Positions 28,787 to 37,614 of a stretch of DNA of 64,000 bases are shown here, in pieces. The DNA is from Alkalihalobacillus sp. LMS39 (lineage in GTDB: Bacteria; Bacillota; Bacilli; Bacillales; Bacillaceae_F). The position numbers were made by a program, and so were the translations under genes. Location: the NCBI RefSeq assembly GCF_022812285.1, contig NZ_CP093300.1:4663171-4727170 (forward strand). Reading direction: 5' to 3'. Each line of letters begins with the position of its first letter. The stretch's first letter is position 1. Under the pieces are notes generated by a model. That model saw only the letters and a list, made by a program, of their open reading frames with translations. It searched no databases and was not told the origin of the DNA.

Positions 28787-29151
28787 CCTCGTAATACGCT
28801 AATGATAACTAATACCCAGCCTATAATAAACGCCAATCCGCCAAGCGGTGTTATCATTCCTAATTTTGTTATCCCAGTCACACTCATGATATATAAGCTA
28901 CCAGAAAACAAAATTATCCCAGAAAATAAAAACCAACCTGCAACATGAAATAATCCTACATCAGGAAAGCGACTGATTAATAGCCCTACAATAAGGATCC
29001 CAATGGCATGGTACATGTGATATTGAACACCGGTTTGGTATATTTTCATAAATCGTTCAGATAATCGTTGCTCTAATCCATGTGCACCAAATGCCCCAAG
29101 TCCAACAGCTAAGGCAGCCAAAGCTGCTCCTAATACGATAAATAGTTTCAT
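28783..29151 (-). CDS. ywdK: DUF423 small membrane protein YwdK
   Basis: 122-residue integral membrane protein of the DUF423/TMEM256 family with four predicted helices (LFIVLGAALAALAVGLGAFG, then AIGILIVGLLI, WFLFSGIILFSGSLYIMSV, LGGLAFIIGWVLVII). The GAFGAHGLEQRL motif after helix 1 is the family signature. ATG with AAAAGGAG. Lies 23 bp after ywdI on the same strand, as in B. subtilis. Function unknown. Confidence 0.9.
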   Translation of the reverse strand: MKLFIVLGAALAALAVGLGAFGAHGLEQRLSERFMKIYQTGVQYHMYHAIGILIVGLLISRFPDVGLFHVAGWFLFSGIILFSGSLYIMSVTGITKLGMITPLGGLAFIIGWVLVIISVLRG

Positions 29152-29174
29152 TTTTTTACTCCTTTTACATAACG

Positions 29175-29426
29175 TTAAAAATCAAATAAACTTTCTTTTT
29201 CGTCAACATCTACTACTGGGGAGGGAACAACTTTCGATATCGACTTTCCTTCTCCTACCGGGGTAGGCTGGCGCGATTCCTCATTGTCTTGTAATAATTC
29301 AGAATAAGCTTTGATGACTGCCGCATGTTCACGAATGGCTTGTTGATTCCCTTGCTCCGTTGCTTTCTTTAATTTTTGAACTTCTGCTTCTACTTTAGCT
29401 ACAATCGATTGGATCGAAATGTTCAT
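29175..29426 (-). CDS. ywdI: YwdI family protein
   Basis: 83-residue helical protein; residues 1-50 form an amphipathic helix pair (SIVAKVEAEVQKLKKAT, REHAAVIKAYSELL), then a polar linker and an acidic C-terminus. The family is small and Bacillus-specific. ATG behind AGAAGGGC. It lies between ywdK and the histidine kinase with 23- and 30-bp gaps, so the three may be one transcript. Function unknown. Confidence 0.8.
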   Translation of the reverse strand: MNISIQSIVAKVEAEVQKLKKATEQGNQQAIREHAAVIKAYSELLQDNEESRQPTPVGEGKSISKVVPSPVVDVDEKESLFDF

Positions 29427-29456
29427 AAGAGCCCTTCTTTCCTCAAGTCGTTCTTT

Positions 29457-31034
29457 TTATTCTACAACTAGAGGTAGTCTCACATCAACTGTTGTCCCTT
29501 TTCCGACTTTACTATTAAACGTGATACTCCCTTTATGAAACTCGATTATTTTATGACTAATCATAAGACCTAATCCCGTTCCTTGCTCTTTTGTTGTAAA
29601 AAAAGGTTCTCCTAGCTTTTTGAATTTCGACTCTTCAATTCCGATTCCATTATCTATCACCCGAATCGAAACTTCTCCATTTTGTGGTTTTGTCAGAATA
29701 ACCTGAACTCTCCCACCAGACTCCATCGCTTCCATTGCGTTTTTTAATATATTTATTAAAACCTGCTTAATTTGATTTTTCTCCCCTTGTATTATCGGGG
29801 CATTTATTTCATATGAAGACGTGATAAGGACATTTTTCATAATAGCGGACGTATTTAATAATGTCAGTACTTCTTCAATAATCGTTTGTAAGTTTACTTT
29901 TTCCATCTTTTCTACTTGCGGTTTAGCCAGAAGTAAAAATTCACTAATAATTACATTGATGCGCTCTATTTCTGACAGCATAATTTGAATATGGCTTGTT
30001 TCCTCTCGCTTTTGTTTGTTCATTACTTGTAAAAAGCCCGAAATAACTGTTAAAGGATTTCGAATTTCATGTGCTACGCCTGCCGCAAGTTGACTGACAA
30101 CCGATAATTTATCAGAACGACGGATTAATTCATCTGTTTTGTTTTTTTCTGTAATATCACGAGTTAACGTTGCCAATGCGACAACAATCCCTGTTTTATC
30201 TCGGATGGGTGTTACTGAAAGAACCACGTCTACTAATGAGCCATCTTTACATATGCAAACGATTTCAACTTCTTTTTCCTCGATACCTGCACAGACATTT
30301 TCCCACATCTCATATAAAATTTTTTGGTTTTCACCTGTTACAATCGGAATTTGCTTATTCATAATTTCTTCCTCTCGCCACCCATAAAGTTCTGAAAAGG
30401 AATGATTGACCATAATGATTTGTCCACTTACATCATGGATGACAACACAATCTGTCATATGGTCAAATAGCGATTCCAAATACTCTTTTGTTTGCCATAA
30501 CATATTGGTGGCTTGCTCTTCTTGTTTTTCTGCTTGAATTCTTAGCTTTTCTGTATTCCGACTAGAAACAATAAAAAAAAGCATAACAAGGACGGTAAAC
30601 AATAAAAAATAAACAACATCAATTTGAGCGAGTGTTGGAAACATAATGGACTTATATCGAAAGAAAAAATATGAAATTGAACCGATCGTCAATATTCCGG
30701 ACACAATAATCGGACCTGCTTTATGATAAATTGAACTAGAAATAAGAGCAAACCAGAGAAATATGAAGTTAATTAGTAACGGTTCGTATACGATTAAAAA
30801 GATAAAATAAACATAGATAACAACTATCACACTATACATCGTTTGGGTAACGTATTTCATAGATGTTGATAAATAAAGAAGCACACCAAACAACCCAATC
30901 CCAATTGGGGCAATAATCTTAATGATTGCTGGATCGATGAAAGCATTAATGACTAAACTAATGACAAAACATGTAAACAACAGTTTAATCATTAACTTGT
31001 TTCGGCTATGGATGATGGCCGTTTGTTTATCCAT
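29457..31034 (-). CDS. PAS-domain membrane sensor histidine kinase
   Basis: 525-residue membrane kinase. Five to six N-terminal helices (about residues 15-170), a PAS domain (about 185-310; FDHMTDCVVIHDVSGQIIMV), HisKA with phospho-accepting His322 in AAGVAHEIRNPLT, and an ATPase domain with N (NILKNAMEAM), G1 (DNGIGI) and G2 (GTGLGLMISH) boxes. No response regulator lies nearby, so it is an orphan; its layout fits the Kin group that feeds the Spo0A phosphorelay, but other roles are possible. ATG behind GGAGAAGC. A TGTCGAA heptamer lies about 38 bp upstream. Confidence 0.88.
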   Translation of the reverse strand: MDKQTAIIHSRNKLMIKLLFTCFVISLVINAFIDPAIIKIIAPIGIGLFGVLLYLSTSMKYVTQTMYSVIVVIYVYFIFLIVYEPLLINFIFLWFALISSSIYHKAGPIIVSGILTIGSISYFFFRYKSIMFPTLAQIDVVYFLLFTVLVMLFFIVSSRNTEKLRIQAEKQEEQATNMLWQTKEYLESLFDHMTDCVVIHDVSGQIIMVNHSFSELYGWREEEIMNKQIPIVTGENQKILYEMWENVCAGIEEKEVEIVCICKDGSLVDVVLSVTPIRDKTGIVVALATLTRDITEKNKTDELIRRSDKLSVVSQLAAGVAHEIRNPLTVISGFLQVMNKQKREETSHIQIMLSEIERINVIISEFLLLAKPQVEKMEKVNLQTIIEEVLTLLNTSAIMKNVLITSSYEINAPIIQGEKNQIKQVLINILKNAMEAMESGGRVQVILTKPQNGEVSIRVIDNGIGIEESKFKKLGEPFFTTKEQGTGLGLMISHKIIEFHKGSITFNSKVGKGTTVDVRLPLVVE

Positions 31035-31266
31035 CGCTTCTCCTGCCTTTCTATATCAAAATATTTCAAATTTCGACACATACAGCCAAATTATATCATA
31101 AGTACCAGATCAAGTATCTACAATTATAGTAAAAAAAGAAGGATTAGAAAAAGTCAATCAAAATCAAATATTTTTAAGAAATGAGAGGATTGTGTATTCA
31201 TTCCATTATGTTACCGTCACTAGCTTTTCTAAGGATGATAACTTAACCAATTTTAGACGTTCGTAT

Positions 31267-31297
31267 AAAAAAAACCTTTGAGAGATTTCTCAAAGGC
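31267..31297 (-). terminator. Terminator of pepF
   Basis: CCTTTGAGAAA and its complement form a stem with TTTTTTTT on the minus strand. The remaining gap to the kinase gene (31035-31266) shows only A/T-rich sequence. Confidence 0.9.
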
Positions 31298-31310
31298 ATG
31301 TAGCGTTCTA

Positions 31311-33086
31311 TTATTCAACAATGCTCATAAATTCTTCCACATCACGGCACACAATATCAATCGCTTCTTGCCAAAATTGTGGCGATGTTAAATCAACTTG
31401 TAAATGTTTTGTTGCTAACTCTTCTACCGTCATACTTCCTGTATCTCGTAAAAGTGCAATATAATCATCTTCAAAAGCTGTGCCTTTTTTCAATGCTTGT
31501 GCATAGACACCTAAACTAAATAAGTAGCCAAATGTATACGGGAAATTATAAAACGGAACACCTGTAATATGAAAATGAAGCTTGGCTGCCCAGAAATGAG
31601 GGTGATATTCACTTAACGCTTCACAATAAGCTTCCTTTTGTGCTGATACCATTAATTCATTTAATTGTGCTGCTGTTAATAATCCTTCTTTTCGTTTTTC
31701 ATAAAATCTTGTCTCAAATAAAAACCGGGAATGGATATTCATAAAAAAGGCCACTCCACGCCCTATTTTATTATCGAGCAATGCTATTGTCTCTTCTTTT
31801 GATTTTGCTTCTTTGACAGCAGCATCCGCAATAATCATTTCCGCAAATGTGGAAGCCGTTTCTGCGACATTCATTGCATAATTTTGTTTAAATTGCGGAA
31901 GATCATTCATTACATGTTGGTGGTAAGCATGCCCTAATTCATGTGCTAACGTCGCAACATTTGATGGTGTTCCATCATACGTCATAAATACACGTGTTTC
32001 TTCACTTGCTGGAAAAGAGGTACAAAAGGCACCTGGACGTTTTCCTGCACGGTTTTCAGCTTCGATCCAATTTTTTTCAAACGTCATTTTCGTAAAGTCA
32101 GCCATTTTGGGACTGAATTGACCGAATTGAGCAATAATCGTTTCCGCTGCTTCTTCAAAACTAACAAGGCTCTCTGCTTTTGAAATTGGTGCATGCACAT
32201 CATACCAAGCTAATTGTTCTACCCCTATGAGCTCTGCTTTTTTCTTTAAATAAGGAAGAAAACGATGTTTGTTTTTTGTAATCGTATCCCACATCGCATC
32301 AAGTGTCTGTTCTGACATTCGATTATAATCTAACGGTTCTTTTAAAACATTCGTCCAGCCTCGCTTATTGTATAAGTTCAACCGAAACCCACTTAAATGA
32401 TTTAACGTAGCGGCAAACAACTCTTCTTCATTTGACCATGATTGCTCCCACCGAGTAAAAGCATCTTTTCGTACGTCACGTTGACTGCTATTCATTTTAT
32501 TTTCAGCTTGACCAACTGAAAGTGCTACCGGCTCTCCATTTTCCTCAAAAGGAATTGTCATTTTACCAACGAGGTGGTTATACATATCCGCCCACGCATG
32601 ATATCCGTCAATGGAAAGAGCTTGAGCCAGCTTTTCTTCACTAGTAGACAACTTTTCGCTTGCACGTTGTCTTCGCTCTTCTAGGGAAAACTGAATGTTT
32701 TGAATTTCTTGTTCCTTTAATAGTTCAGACCATTCTGTTTCACTCATTGCAATCAACTTTTCATCCACAGATGACATCACAGTTGTATATGCCGTTGAAA
32801 TTTCTTTCACTTTTCCATTTAACTGCTTTGCTTGTGTGTCATGAATATTTTGTGCATTTAAACAACCTACAAATGCTCCAGCTTCTCGTACTTTTTTTGC
32901 GGTTTCTTGTAATCCCTCTAGTATTGAAATCCACTCTTTCGGGTTTTGTTGTAAAGCGGAAACGTCTTGTTCTTTTTGTTCTAACGTGTTTGACAAGTCT
33001 TGTAAAAATTTTTTGAATTCTTCAGATTGACTTCCACCTTTGAAAAACGAATCCAAATCCCAATTTTGGTTATATGTATGGCTCAA
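31311..33086 (-). CDS. pepF: Oligoendopeptidase F-type M3 metallopeptidase
   Basis: Cytosolic zinc oligopeptidase of about 591 residues, the length of the M3B (PepF) family. Zinc site HELGHAYHQH near residue 382, with the downstream Glu in AETASTFAEM. Other landmarks: GKRPGAFCTSF, VFMTYDGTPSNVATLA and the C-terminal HFHITGVPFYNFPYTFGYLFS. The frame opens at a GTG at 33095, but the TTG at 33086 has AGGTGA correctly spaced. Own terminator. It degrades 5-20-residue peptides in relatives; pheromone processing has been reported for some. Confidence 0.94.
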   Translation of the reverse strand: MSHTYNQNWDLDSFFKGGSQSEEFKKFLQDLSNTLEQKEQDVSALQQNPKEWISILEGLQETAKKVREAGAFVGCLNAQNIHDTQAKQLNGKVKEISTAYTTVMSSVDEKLIAMSETEWSELLKEQEIQNIQFSLEERRQRASEKLSTSEEKLAQALSIDGYHAWADMYNHLVGKMTIPFEENGEPVALSVGQAENKMNSSQRDVRKDAFTRWEQSWSNEEELFAATLNHLSGFRLNLYNKRGWTNVLKEPLDYNRMSEQTLDAMWDTITKNKHRFLPYLKKKAELIGVEQLAWYDVHAPISKAESLVSFEEAAETIIAQFGQFSPKMADFTKMTFEKNWIEAENRAGKRPGAFCTSFPASEETRVFMTYDGTPSNVATLAHELGHAYHQHVMNDLPQFKQNYAMNVAETASTFAEMIIADAAVKEAKSKEETIALLDNKIGRGVAFFMNIHSRFLFETRFYEKRKEGLLTAAQLNELMVSAQKEAYCEALSEYHPHFWAAKLHFHITGVPFYNFPYTFGYLFSLGVYAQALKKGTAFEDDYIALLRDTGSMTVEELATKHLQVDLTSPQFWQEAIDIVCRDVEEFMSIVE

Positions 33087-33194
33087 ACGGTTCACCTCAT
33101 TTTATTATTTCGACTCTCGTAATAAATGTAGCAAATCTATTCATACTTGTAAATCAATATCATTGTCTCCTATTATTACCCGTTTTCCTTTCAA

Positions 33195-33233
33195 ATAAAA
33201 AAGACCAAGCTCATAATAAATCGAACTCGGTCG
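33195..33233 (-). terminator. Terminator of the amtB-glnR operon
   Basis: On the minus strand GACCGAGTTC and GAGCTTGGTC pair (two wobbles) and are followed by TTTTTT. Confidence 0.85.
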
Positions 33234-33259
33234 TTACTTTCCATTTTATTAGTTTTTTA

Positions 33260-33619
33260 TCACTTTTCTTTCGAAGGATAATCATTATATTTTTGACGTG
33301 CGATTTGCACTAAGTCTTCCCAATCTTTTGCAATTTCCGCTTTTTCGTCTTGAGATGGCAGAAAACTTGTTTGTTGAATTTTTGAATCAAACACCGCTTT
33401 AATTCCCGCAATGTTAACACCTTTATCAATGAGTGATTTTATTTCTAAAAAGCAATCAATATCATTTAATGAGAATAACCGTTGATTTCCATCATTACGA
33501 GCTGGCTTAATTAAACCTTGCTCTTCATAATAGCGAATTTGCCTAGCCGTTAAATTTGTCATTTCCTTTACAACGCTAATTGGGAATAGGGCAATATCGC
33601 GTGGTACATCTTTTTTCAA
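33260..33619 (-). CDS. glnR: GlnR-like MerR-family nitrogen regulator
   Basis: MerR-family regulator of nitrogen genes, 119 residues. The N-terminus LFPISVVKEMTNLTARQIRY, then YEEQGLIKPARNDGNQRLFS, closely follows GlnR (the ARQIRYYEE recognition helix), and GVNIAGIKAVF matches GlnR's GVNMAGIK block, which TnrA lacks. The open frame begins at an ATG at 33658, but TTG at 33619 sits behind AAAGGAGGGAGGG and gives the family N-terminus. It is the last gene of an operon headed by amtB and is not beside glnA, which lies 18 kb away; in B. subtilis glnR precedes glnA. Confidence 0.88.
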   Translation of the reverse strand: MKKDVPRDIALFPISVVKEMTNLTARQIRYYEEQGLIKPARNDGNQRLFSLNDIDCFLEIKSLIDKGVNIAGIKAVFDSKIQQTSFLPSQDEKAEIAKDWEDLVQIARQKYNDYPSKEK

Positions 33620-33662
33620 AGCCCTCCCTCCTTTACGCATCATTCGGTGAAGTGTCATTCTA

Positions 33663-34394
33663 TTACTTCATTTTTGCTAAAGCTGCATAAACATCTCCTA
33701 AATGCTGAAAACCGAGTTGTTGTATATGCTGAATGTTTTCCCCCCAAAGTTTCGCTGTCATTACAGCGTCAGATAAGGCATGGTGACGATTTTTCACTTC
33801 AATTCCAAAATGCCGACAGCACTCATCTAATGTCACTAGCTCTTTTTCCGGTGATACGATTTTTGTTAAAAACGCGGTGTCAACAATACGGTGTTGGAAA
33901 CTCGTGCGCGTCACTGACCATGTCGCATGTTGCATGAAGCTTCTTTCATGTTTGGCATGGTGGGCAACTAATGTATCCCGCTGTATAAACTTATAAAACT
34001 GTTCTAGCACTCGTTCAAGTGGTGGGGCCTCTTGTAATTCTTCTTTTTTTATTCCTGTTAACTGTTCGATTTCTTCGGAAGGCTGGTCTTGACTATGAAC
34101 AAGCGAATAAAAGGTTTCCTCTAACGGATTAGCTCCCGTCATTTTCACTGCACCAATCGATAATATCTTATCTCCCTTATCAGGGTAAAAGCCAGTTGTT
34201 TCTAAGTCAAAAACAACGACCTGGAGTTCATCTAACGGAATTTCCAGTACATCCTCTCGTTTCAGTTCTCGTTGAAGCTGACGTAAAAAAGCGACTTGTG
34301 ATGCACTATTTTGCTGTTGAACAGAGGCATACACATTCGGACTGATTTTTCCTGAAAGCTGCTTCATCAATTGAACCATTTGATTCATCACCAT
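33663..34394 (-). CDS. DnaQ-like 3'-5' exonuclease
   Basis: DEDDh exonuclease of 243 residues. ExoI motif VVFDLETTGFYPDKGDKILS, ExoII around LVAHHAKHERSFMQ, and ExoIII HHALSDAVMTAKLW with the catalytic His. An N-terminal helical extension of about 65 residues precedes the nuclease. ATG at 34394 behind AAGGGTG; it overlaps the stop of the nucleotidyltransferase gene by 7 bp, implying translational coupling. It stands apart from polymerase genes, so proofreading is unlikely; RNA or nucleotide turnover linked to the upstream gene is possible. Confidence 0.88.
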   Translation of the reverse strand: MVMNQMVQLMKQLSGKISPNVYASVQQQNSASQVAFLRQLQRELKREDVLEIPLDELQVVVFDLETTGFYPDKGDKILSIGAVKMTGANPLEETFYSLVHSQDQPSEEIEQLTGIKKEELQEAPPLERVLEQFYKFIQRDTLVAHHAKHERSFMQHATWSVTRTSFQHRIVDTAFLTKIVSPEKELVTLDECCRHFGIEVKNRHHALSDAVMTAKLWGENIQHIQQLGFQHLGDVYAALAKMK

Positions 34395-35359
34395 GTTGAA
34401 CACCCTTTTTCAATCTTTCGTTTCGCTTCGTCATATAATTTTCGTCCACCTTTCACATACCGCTTTAGCTCCTTCTTCTCTTCTTTTGAGAGCTTTTCTA
34501 GTTGTAAATAATGAACGTCATCGTAATTTTTTGCATGCTGCAAAAAACGCAAACGGAATTGTAATAGCTGCGAAAACTCTTCGTCGTAATGTCTCATCCC
34601 ATCATTGTAGTTAGGCATTTTTCTCATTCGCGAAAGAGTCGATGGTGATTCTATCTTTTCTTTAATGGCTAACAGTCGCATCGCATTTACATATGGAAAG
34701 AGCACAGATTGTTTAATCTGAATGCTTCCTGTATGTTCACCATATTGCTCAGGTAAAAATTGCCCGAAAAAACCGATTGTTTTTTTTATATGTCCTACAT
34801 TTTCTAGTAGCCTTACTAGTAAATGGGGATTCAAGGTCATTCGCTCAAAGATGGTCGTTTTGACTTTAGACAGATATTCTCTTTGCCCCACAAGAACACG
34901 CGAGTCAAAAAATGTGAGTAAATAGCGTAACGATTCCCATGATTCTTCATCCATCCAGTCATTAATTTGTTGAGTCCACCCTTCACAACTCTTACACCAT
35001 CTTGGATTTGACGCCATCACCTGGCCATCACATAGCTCATACCCTACTTCCTTTAAACCAAATGAAATTTCTTTTCCTAACGCTAAAAAATAATTCTGTG
35101 TTTGTTCAGAATCATGTTCAAAAATAATTCCATGGTCTTGGTCACTCCAAATTGCTTGCTCAAACCTCGCTGCGCTACCCATCATAAAGAAAGCAAAGTG
35201 AGTAGGAGGTGCGCCCCACTCACTTTTGATTTCATCTACTGCTTTCATTACAACCCGTTCAATGATGTCATCATGTAGAAGATTGAGCTTCTCATGATCG
35301 GTAGACACGCTAGTTATATGTTGAAACCGATATTCTTTTAGCTCATTGTAACCGCTCAT
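34388..35359 (-). CDS. GlnD-like (DUF294-type) nucleotidyltransferase
   Basis: 323-residue protein with a nucleotidyltransferase active site of the GlnD/DUF294 type: FFMMGSAARFEQAIWSDQDH carries the GS and D-x-D metal residues. Downstream CDGQVMASNPRWC and LTFFDSRVLVG fit the substrate-binding DUF294 C-domain; the CBS and cyclic-nucleotide domains of longer relatives are missing. It starts 41 bp after amtB with no terminator between. GlnD uridylylates PII in enteric bacteria, but no PII gene is present here, so the target is unknown. Confidence 0.85.
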   Translation of the reverse strand: MSGYNELKEYRFQHITSVSTDHEKLNLLHDDIIERVVMKAVDEIKSEWGAPPTHFAFFMMGSAARFEQAIWSDQDHGIIFEHDSEQTQNYFLALGKEISFGLKEVGYELCDGQVMASNPRWCKSCEGWTQQINDWMDEESWESLRYLLTFFDSRVLVGQREYLSKVKTTIFERMTLNPHLLVRLLENVGHIKKTIGFFGQFLPEQYGEHTGSIQIKQSVLFPYVNAMRLLAIKEKIESPSTLSRMRKMPNYNDGMRHYDEEFSQLLQFRLRFLQHAKNYDDVHYLQLEKLSKEEKKELKRYVKGGRKLYDEAKRKIEKGCSTW

Positions 35360-35400
35360 GATGACCCCCTTCTTTTCTGTATTACACGGGCTATTTTACA

Positions 35401-36663
35401 TTATGCACCAGCTTTTTTAGAAGGCATGCTTTCTGGGTAACCATAGCTTCCGTGTTCACTCATATCTAACCCAATAATTTCTTCTTCTTCTGTTACGCGA
35501 ATTCCTTTCATAACTGACTTCATAACAGCAAGAATAATGAAAGAAACAACAAAGGCATAGAGACCAGAAGAGATAACTCCAATCAACTGAACGCCTAATT
35601 GCGTAAAGCCACCACCATAAAATAACCCTGCAAGACCACCATTCATTTCAGCTAACTCTGGTGTAGCAAAAAATCCTGTTGACACCGTACCCCAAATTCC
35701 CGCAACACCATGGACAGAAAGAGCGAAGATTGGGTCGTCGATTTTTGCTTTATCGAAAAATTTCATACTAAAGAATACGATAAGCCCACCAACAAGACCG
35801 ATAATAACTGCTGCCCAAGGAGCGACAAAGGCACAAGAAGCAGTGATAGCAACTAAACCAGCTAGTGCTCCATTTAACATTGTTGGTACATCAGATTTCC
35901 CTGTAGCAATCCAAGCGATAAATAATGCAGCAACAGCACCAGCAGCAGCAGCTAACTGTGTATTAAGAGCAACATAACCGAAGAATGCATCATCTACACC
36001 TAATGTACTTCCTGCATTAAAACCAAACCAACCTACCCATAAAATTAAGACCCCTAATGCTGTATACACTTGGTTATGACCAGCTAAATCATTGGCTGAA
36101 CCGTCTTTATTGTATTTCCCAATACGAGGTTTTAAAATAATTGTAGCGGCTAACGCTGCCATCGCACCTGTTAAGTGAACTACTGTTGAACCAGCAAAAT
36201 CTTGTTTACCAAGACCACCTAACCAGCCGTCACCCCAAATCCAGTGTGCTACAACCGGATAAACAAAAGCAGAGAATAAAACCGCGAAAACGATGTAAGC
36301 TGATAACTTTGCTCTTTCAGCAAATCCACCGAATGCAATTGTTAATGCAATCGCCGCAAAAGCTAATTGGAAGAAAAAGTCGATTGAACCTGCTAAACCA
36401 TCAATGACGGTTTCAAAGTCTCCGAAGAAGAAGTCTGTCGTTCCAAAAAGACCATTCGATTCTCCATAAATCAATCCATAACCTACTGCCCAAAATACTA
36501 AGGAAGCAATACCAACAGTGAAAATCGTTTTACCGGCAATATGTCCCGCATTTTTCATTCTTGTTGAACCAGCTTCTAAAAGAATAAATCCCCCTTGCAT
36601 TAATAGTACTAATACGGCACAAACCATGATCCATACGTTATTCATTAAATAAATCGGATCCAT
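35401..36663 (-). CDS. amtB: Ammonium transporter AmtB (NrgA)
   Basis: Amt/Rh-family channel of 420 residues with about eleven membrane helices. Landmarks: FILLEAGSTRMKNAGHIAGK at the N-terminus, GSTVVHLTGAMAALAA and GWFGFNAGSTLG carrying pore histidine and gate residues, and VHGVAGIWGT with the second pore His. C-terminal tail VTEEEEIIGLDMSEHGSYGY is the regulatory PII-binding segment, although no glnK gene lies nearby. ATG behind GAGGGGGG. A perfect GlnR/TnrA box lies 32 bp upstream, so nitrogen limitation should induce it. Confidence 0.97.
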   Translation of the reverse strand: MDPIYLMNNVWIMVCAVLVLLMQGGFILLEAGSTRMKNAGHIAGKTIFTVGIASLVFWAVGYGLIYGESNGLFGTTDFFFGDFETVIDGLAGSIDFFFQLAFAAIALTIAFGGFAERAKLSAYIVFAVLFSAFVYPVVAHWIWGDGWLGGLGKQDFAGSTVVHLTGAMAALAATIILKPRIGKYNKDGSANDLAGHNQVYTALGVLILWVGWFGFNAGSTLGVDDAFFGYVALNTQLAAAAGAVAALFIAWIATGKSDVPTMLNGALAGLVAITASCAFVAPWAAVIIGLVGGLIVFFSMKFFDKAKIDDPIFALSVHGVAGIWGTVSTGFFATPELAEMNGGLAGLFYGGGFTQLGVQLIGVISSGLYAFVVSFIILAVMKSVMKGIRVTEEEEIIGLDMSEHGSYGYPESMPSKKAGA

Positions 36664-36694
36664 TATAATTCCCCCTCATAAATTCTTTTTTCGG

Positions 36695-36711
36695 TGTTAA
36701 CTTAATTAACA
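36695..36711 (-). promoter_or_regulatory. GlnR/TnrA box upstream of amtB
   Basis: TGTTAACTTAATTAACA matches TGTNA-N7-TNACA exactly and is nearly a perfect palindrome. A further TGTTAAC half-site lies at about 36718. It controls the amtB-nucleotidyltransferase-exonuclease-glnR operon, giving glnR probable autoregulation. Confidence 0.88.
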
Positions 36712-36862
36712 TCTGATGTTAACTTTATTATAGCTCGATTTTCAGAACATTCTATCTTCTTGGTAGGTTATCTTACATTGTATTTAAACTGTAAATTATC
36801 ACTTGTTTGAAAATTTAAAATATTTTATTTGAACTCAGCTGTTTAAGTTAACAGCACTAAAA

Positions 36863-36900
36863 GACAAAAAAAGCCCGAATCAATCTTGATTGGACTTTTA
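36863..36900 (-). terminator. Terminator of ung
   Basis: AGTCCAATCA and TGATTCGGGCT pair with a one-base bulge, followed by TTTTTTT on the minus strand; overlaps the last ung codon. Confidence 0.75.
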
Positions 36901-37575
36901 CACTTCTATATTTTCAACTTTCCAATTAATCGGCTCTTTTCCCCAATGGATTAACCATTCATTACATCTTGAAAATGGACGGCTACCAAAGAAACCTTTA
37001 TTTGCTGAGAATGGACTTGGATGTGGCGCTTTTAAGATGACATGATGATCTTTTGTAATCAAAGCCTCTTTTTCACTCGCATGGTTCCCCCACAAAAGAA
37101 ATACAATTGGCTCTTCACGCTCATTTAATGTTTCAATAACATGGTCAGTAAACAAATGCCACCCTATCCGTTTATGTGAGTGTGGTTGCTTTTCTCTTAC
37201 CGTTAACACGGTATTTAATAACAAGACCCCTTGCTTTGCCCATGATGTTAAATACCCATGGTTAGGAGTGTCAATATTAACATCCGATTGTAATTCTTTA
37301 TATATATTTTTTAAAGAGGGTGGGATTTTTTCTGTAGGTCGAACAGAAAAGCTTAAACCATGCGCTTGATTTGCCCCGTGATAAGGGTCTTGTCCGACGA
37401 TAACGGCTTTCACTTTTTCATAAGGGGTGTAATGAAAAGCATTTAGCACATCGTCATACGCAGGGTAAATTGTATGAGAATCATATTCTTGCTTGACTTT
37501 ATTTAGCAACTCCGGAAAACGAACGGTATTCCATTCATTACTAATTTTAGTAGACCAGCTCTCAGGTAATTTCAT
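36898..37575 (-). CDS. ung: Uracil-DNA glycosylase
   Basis: Family-1 uracil-DNA glycosylase, 225 residues, removing uracil from DNA. Water-activating loop GQDPYHG at residues 61-67, uracil-binding LLLNTVLTVR, and the leucine/His loop HPSPFSANKGFFGSRPFS. The ATG has only a weak site (GAAGTGA). In B. subtilis ung (ywdG) belongs to the same ywd neighbourhood. It lies about 40 bp from the EEP nuclease gene on the same strand, so the two may be co-transcribed from upstream. Confidence 0.96.
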   Translation of the reverse strand: MKLPESWSTKISNEWNTVRFPELLNKVKQEYDSHTIYPAYDDVLNAFHYTPYEKVKAVIVGQDPYHGANQAHGLSFSVRPTEKIPPSLKNIYKELQSDVNIDTPNHGYLTSWAKQGVLLLNTVLTVREKQPHSHKRIGWHLFTDHVIETLNEREEPIVFLLWGNHASEKEALITKDHHVILKAPHPSPFSANKGFFGSRPFSRCNEWLIHWGKEPINWKVENIEV

Positions 37576-37614
37576 TGCACATTCACTTCTTTCAATTTCT
37601 CAAAAAGACATGTC

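Noticed and set aside
33074-33313. 79-aa plus-strand frame between pepF and glnR
   Set aside because: Overlaps the operon terminator and the glnR 3' end, no ribosome binding site.
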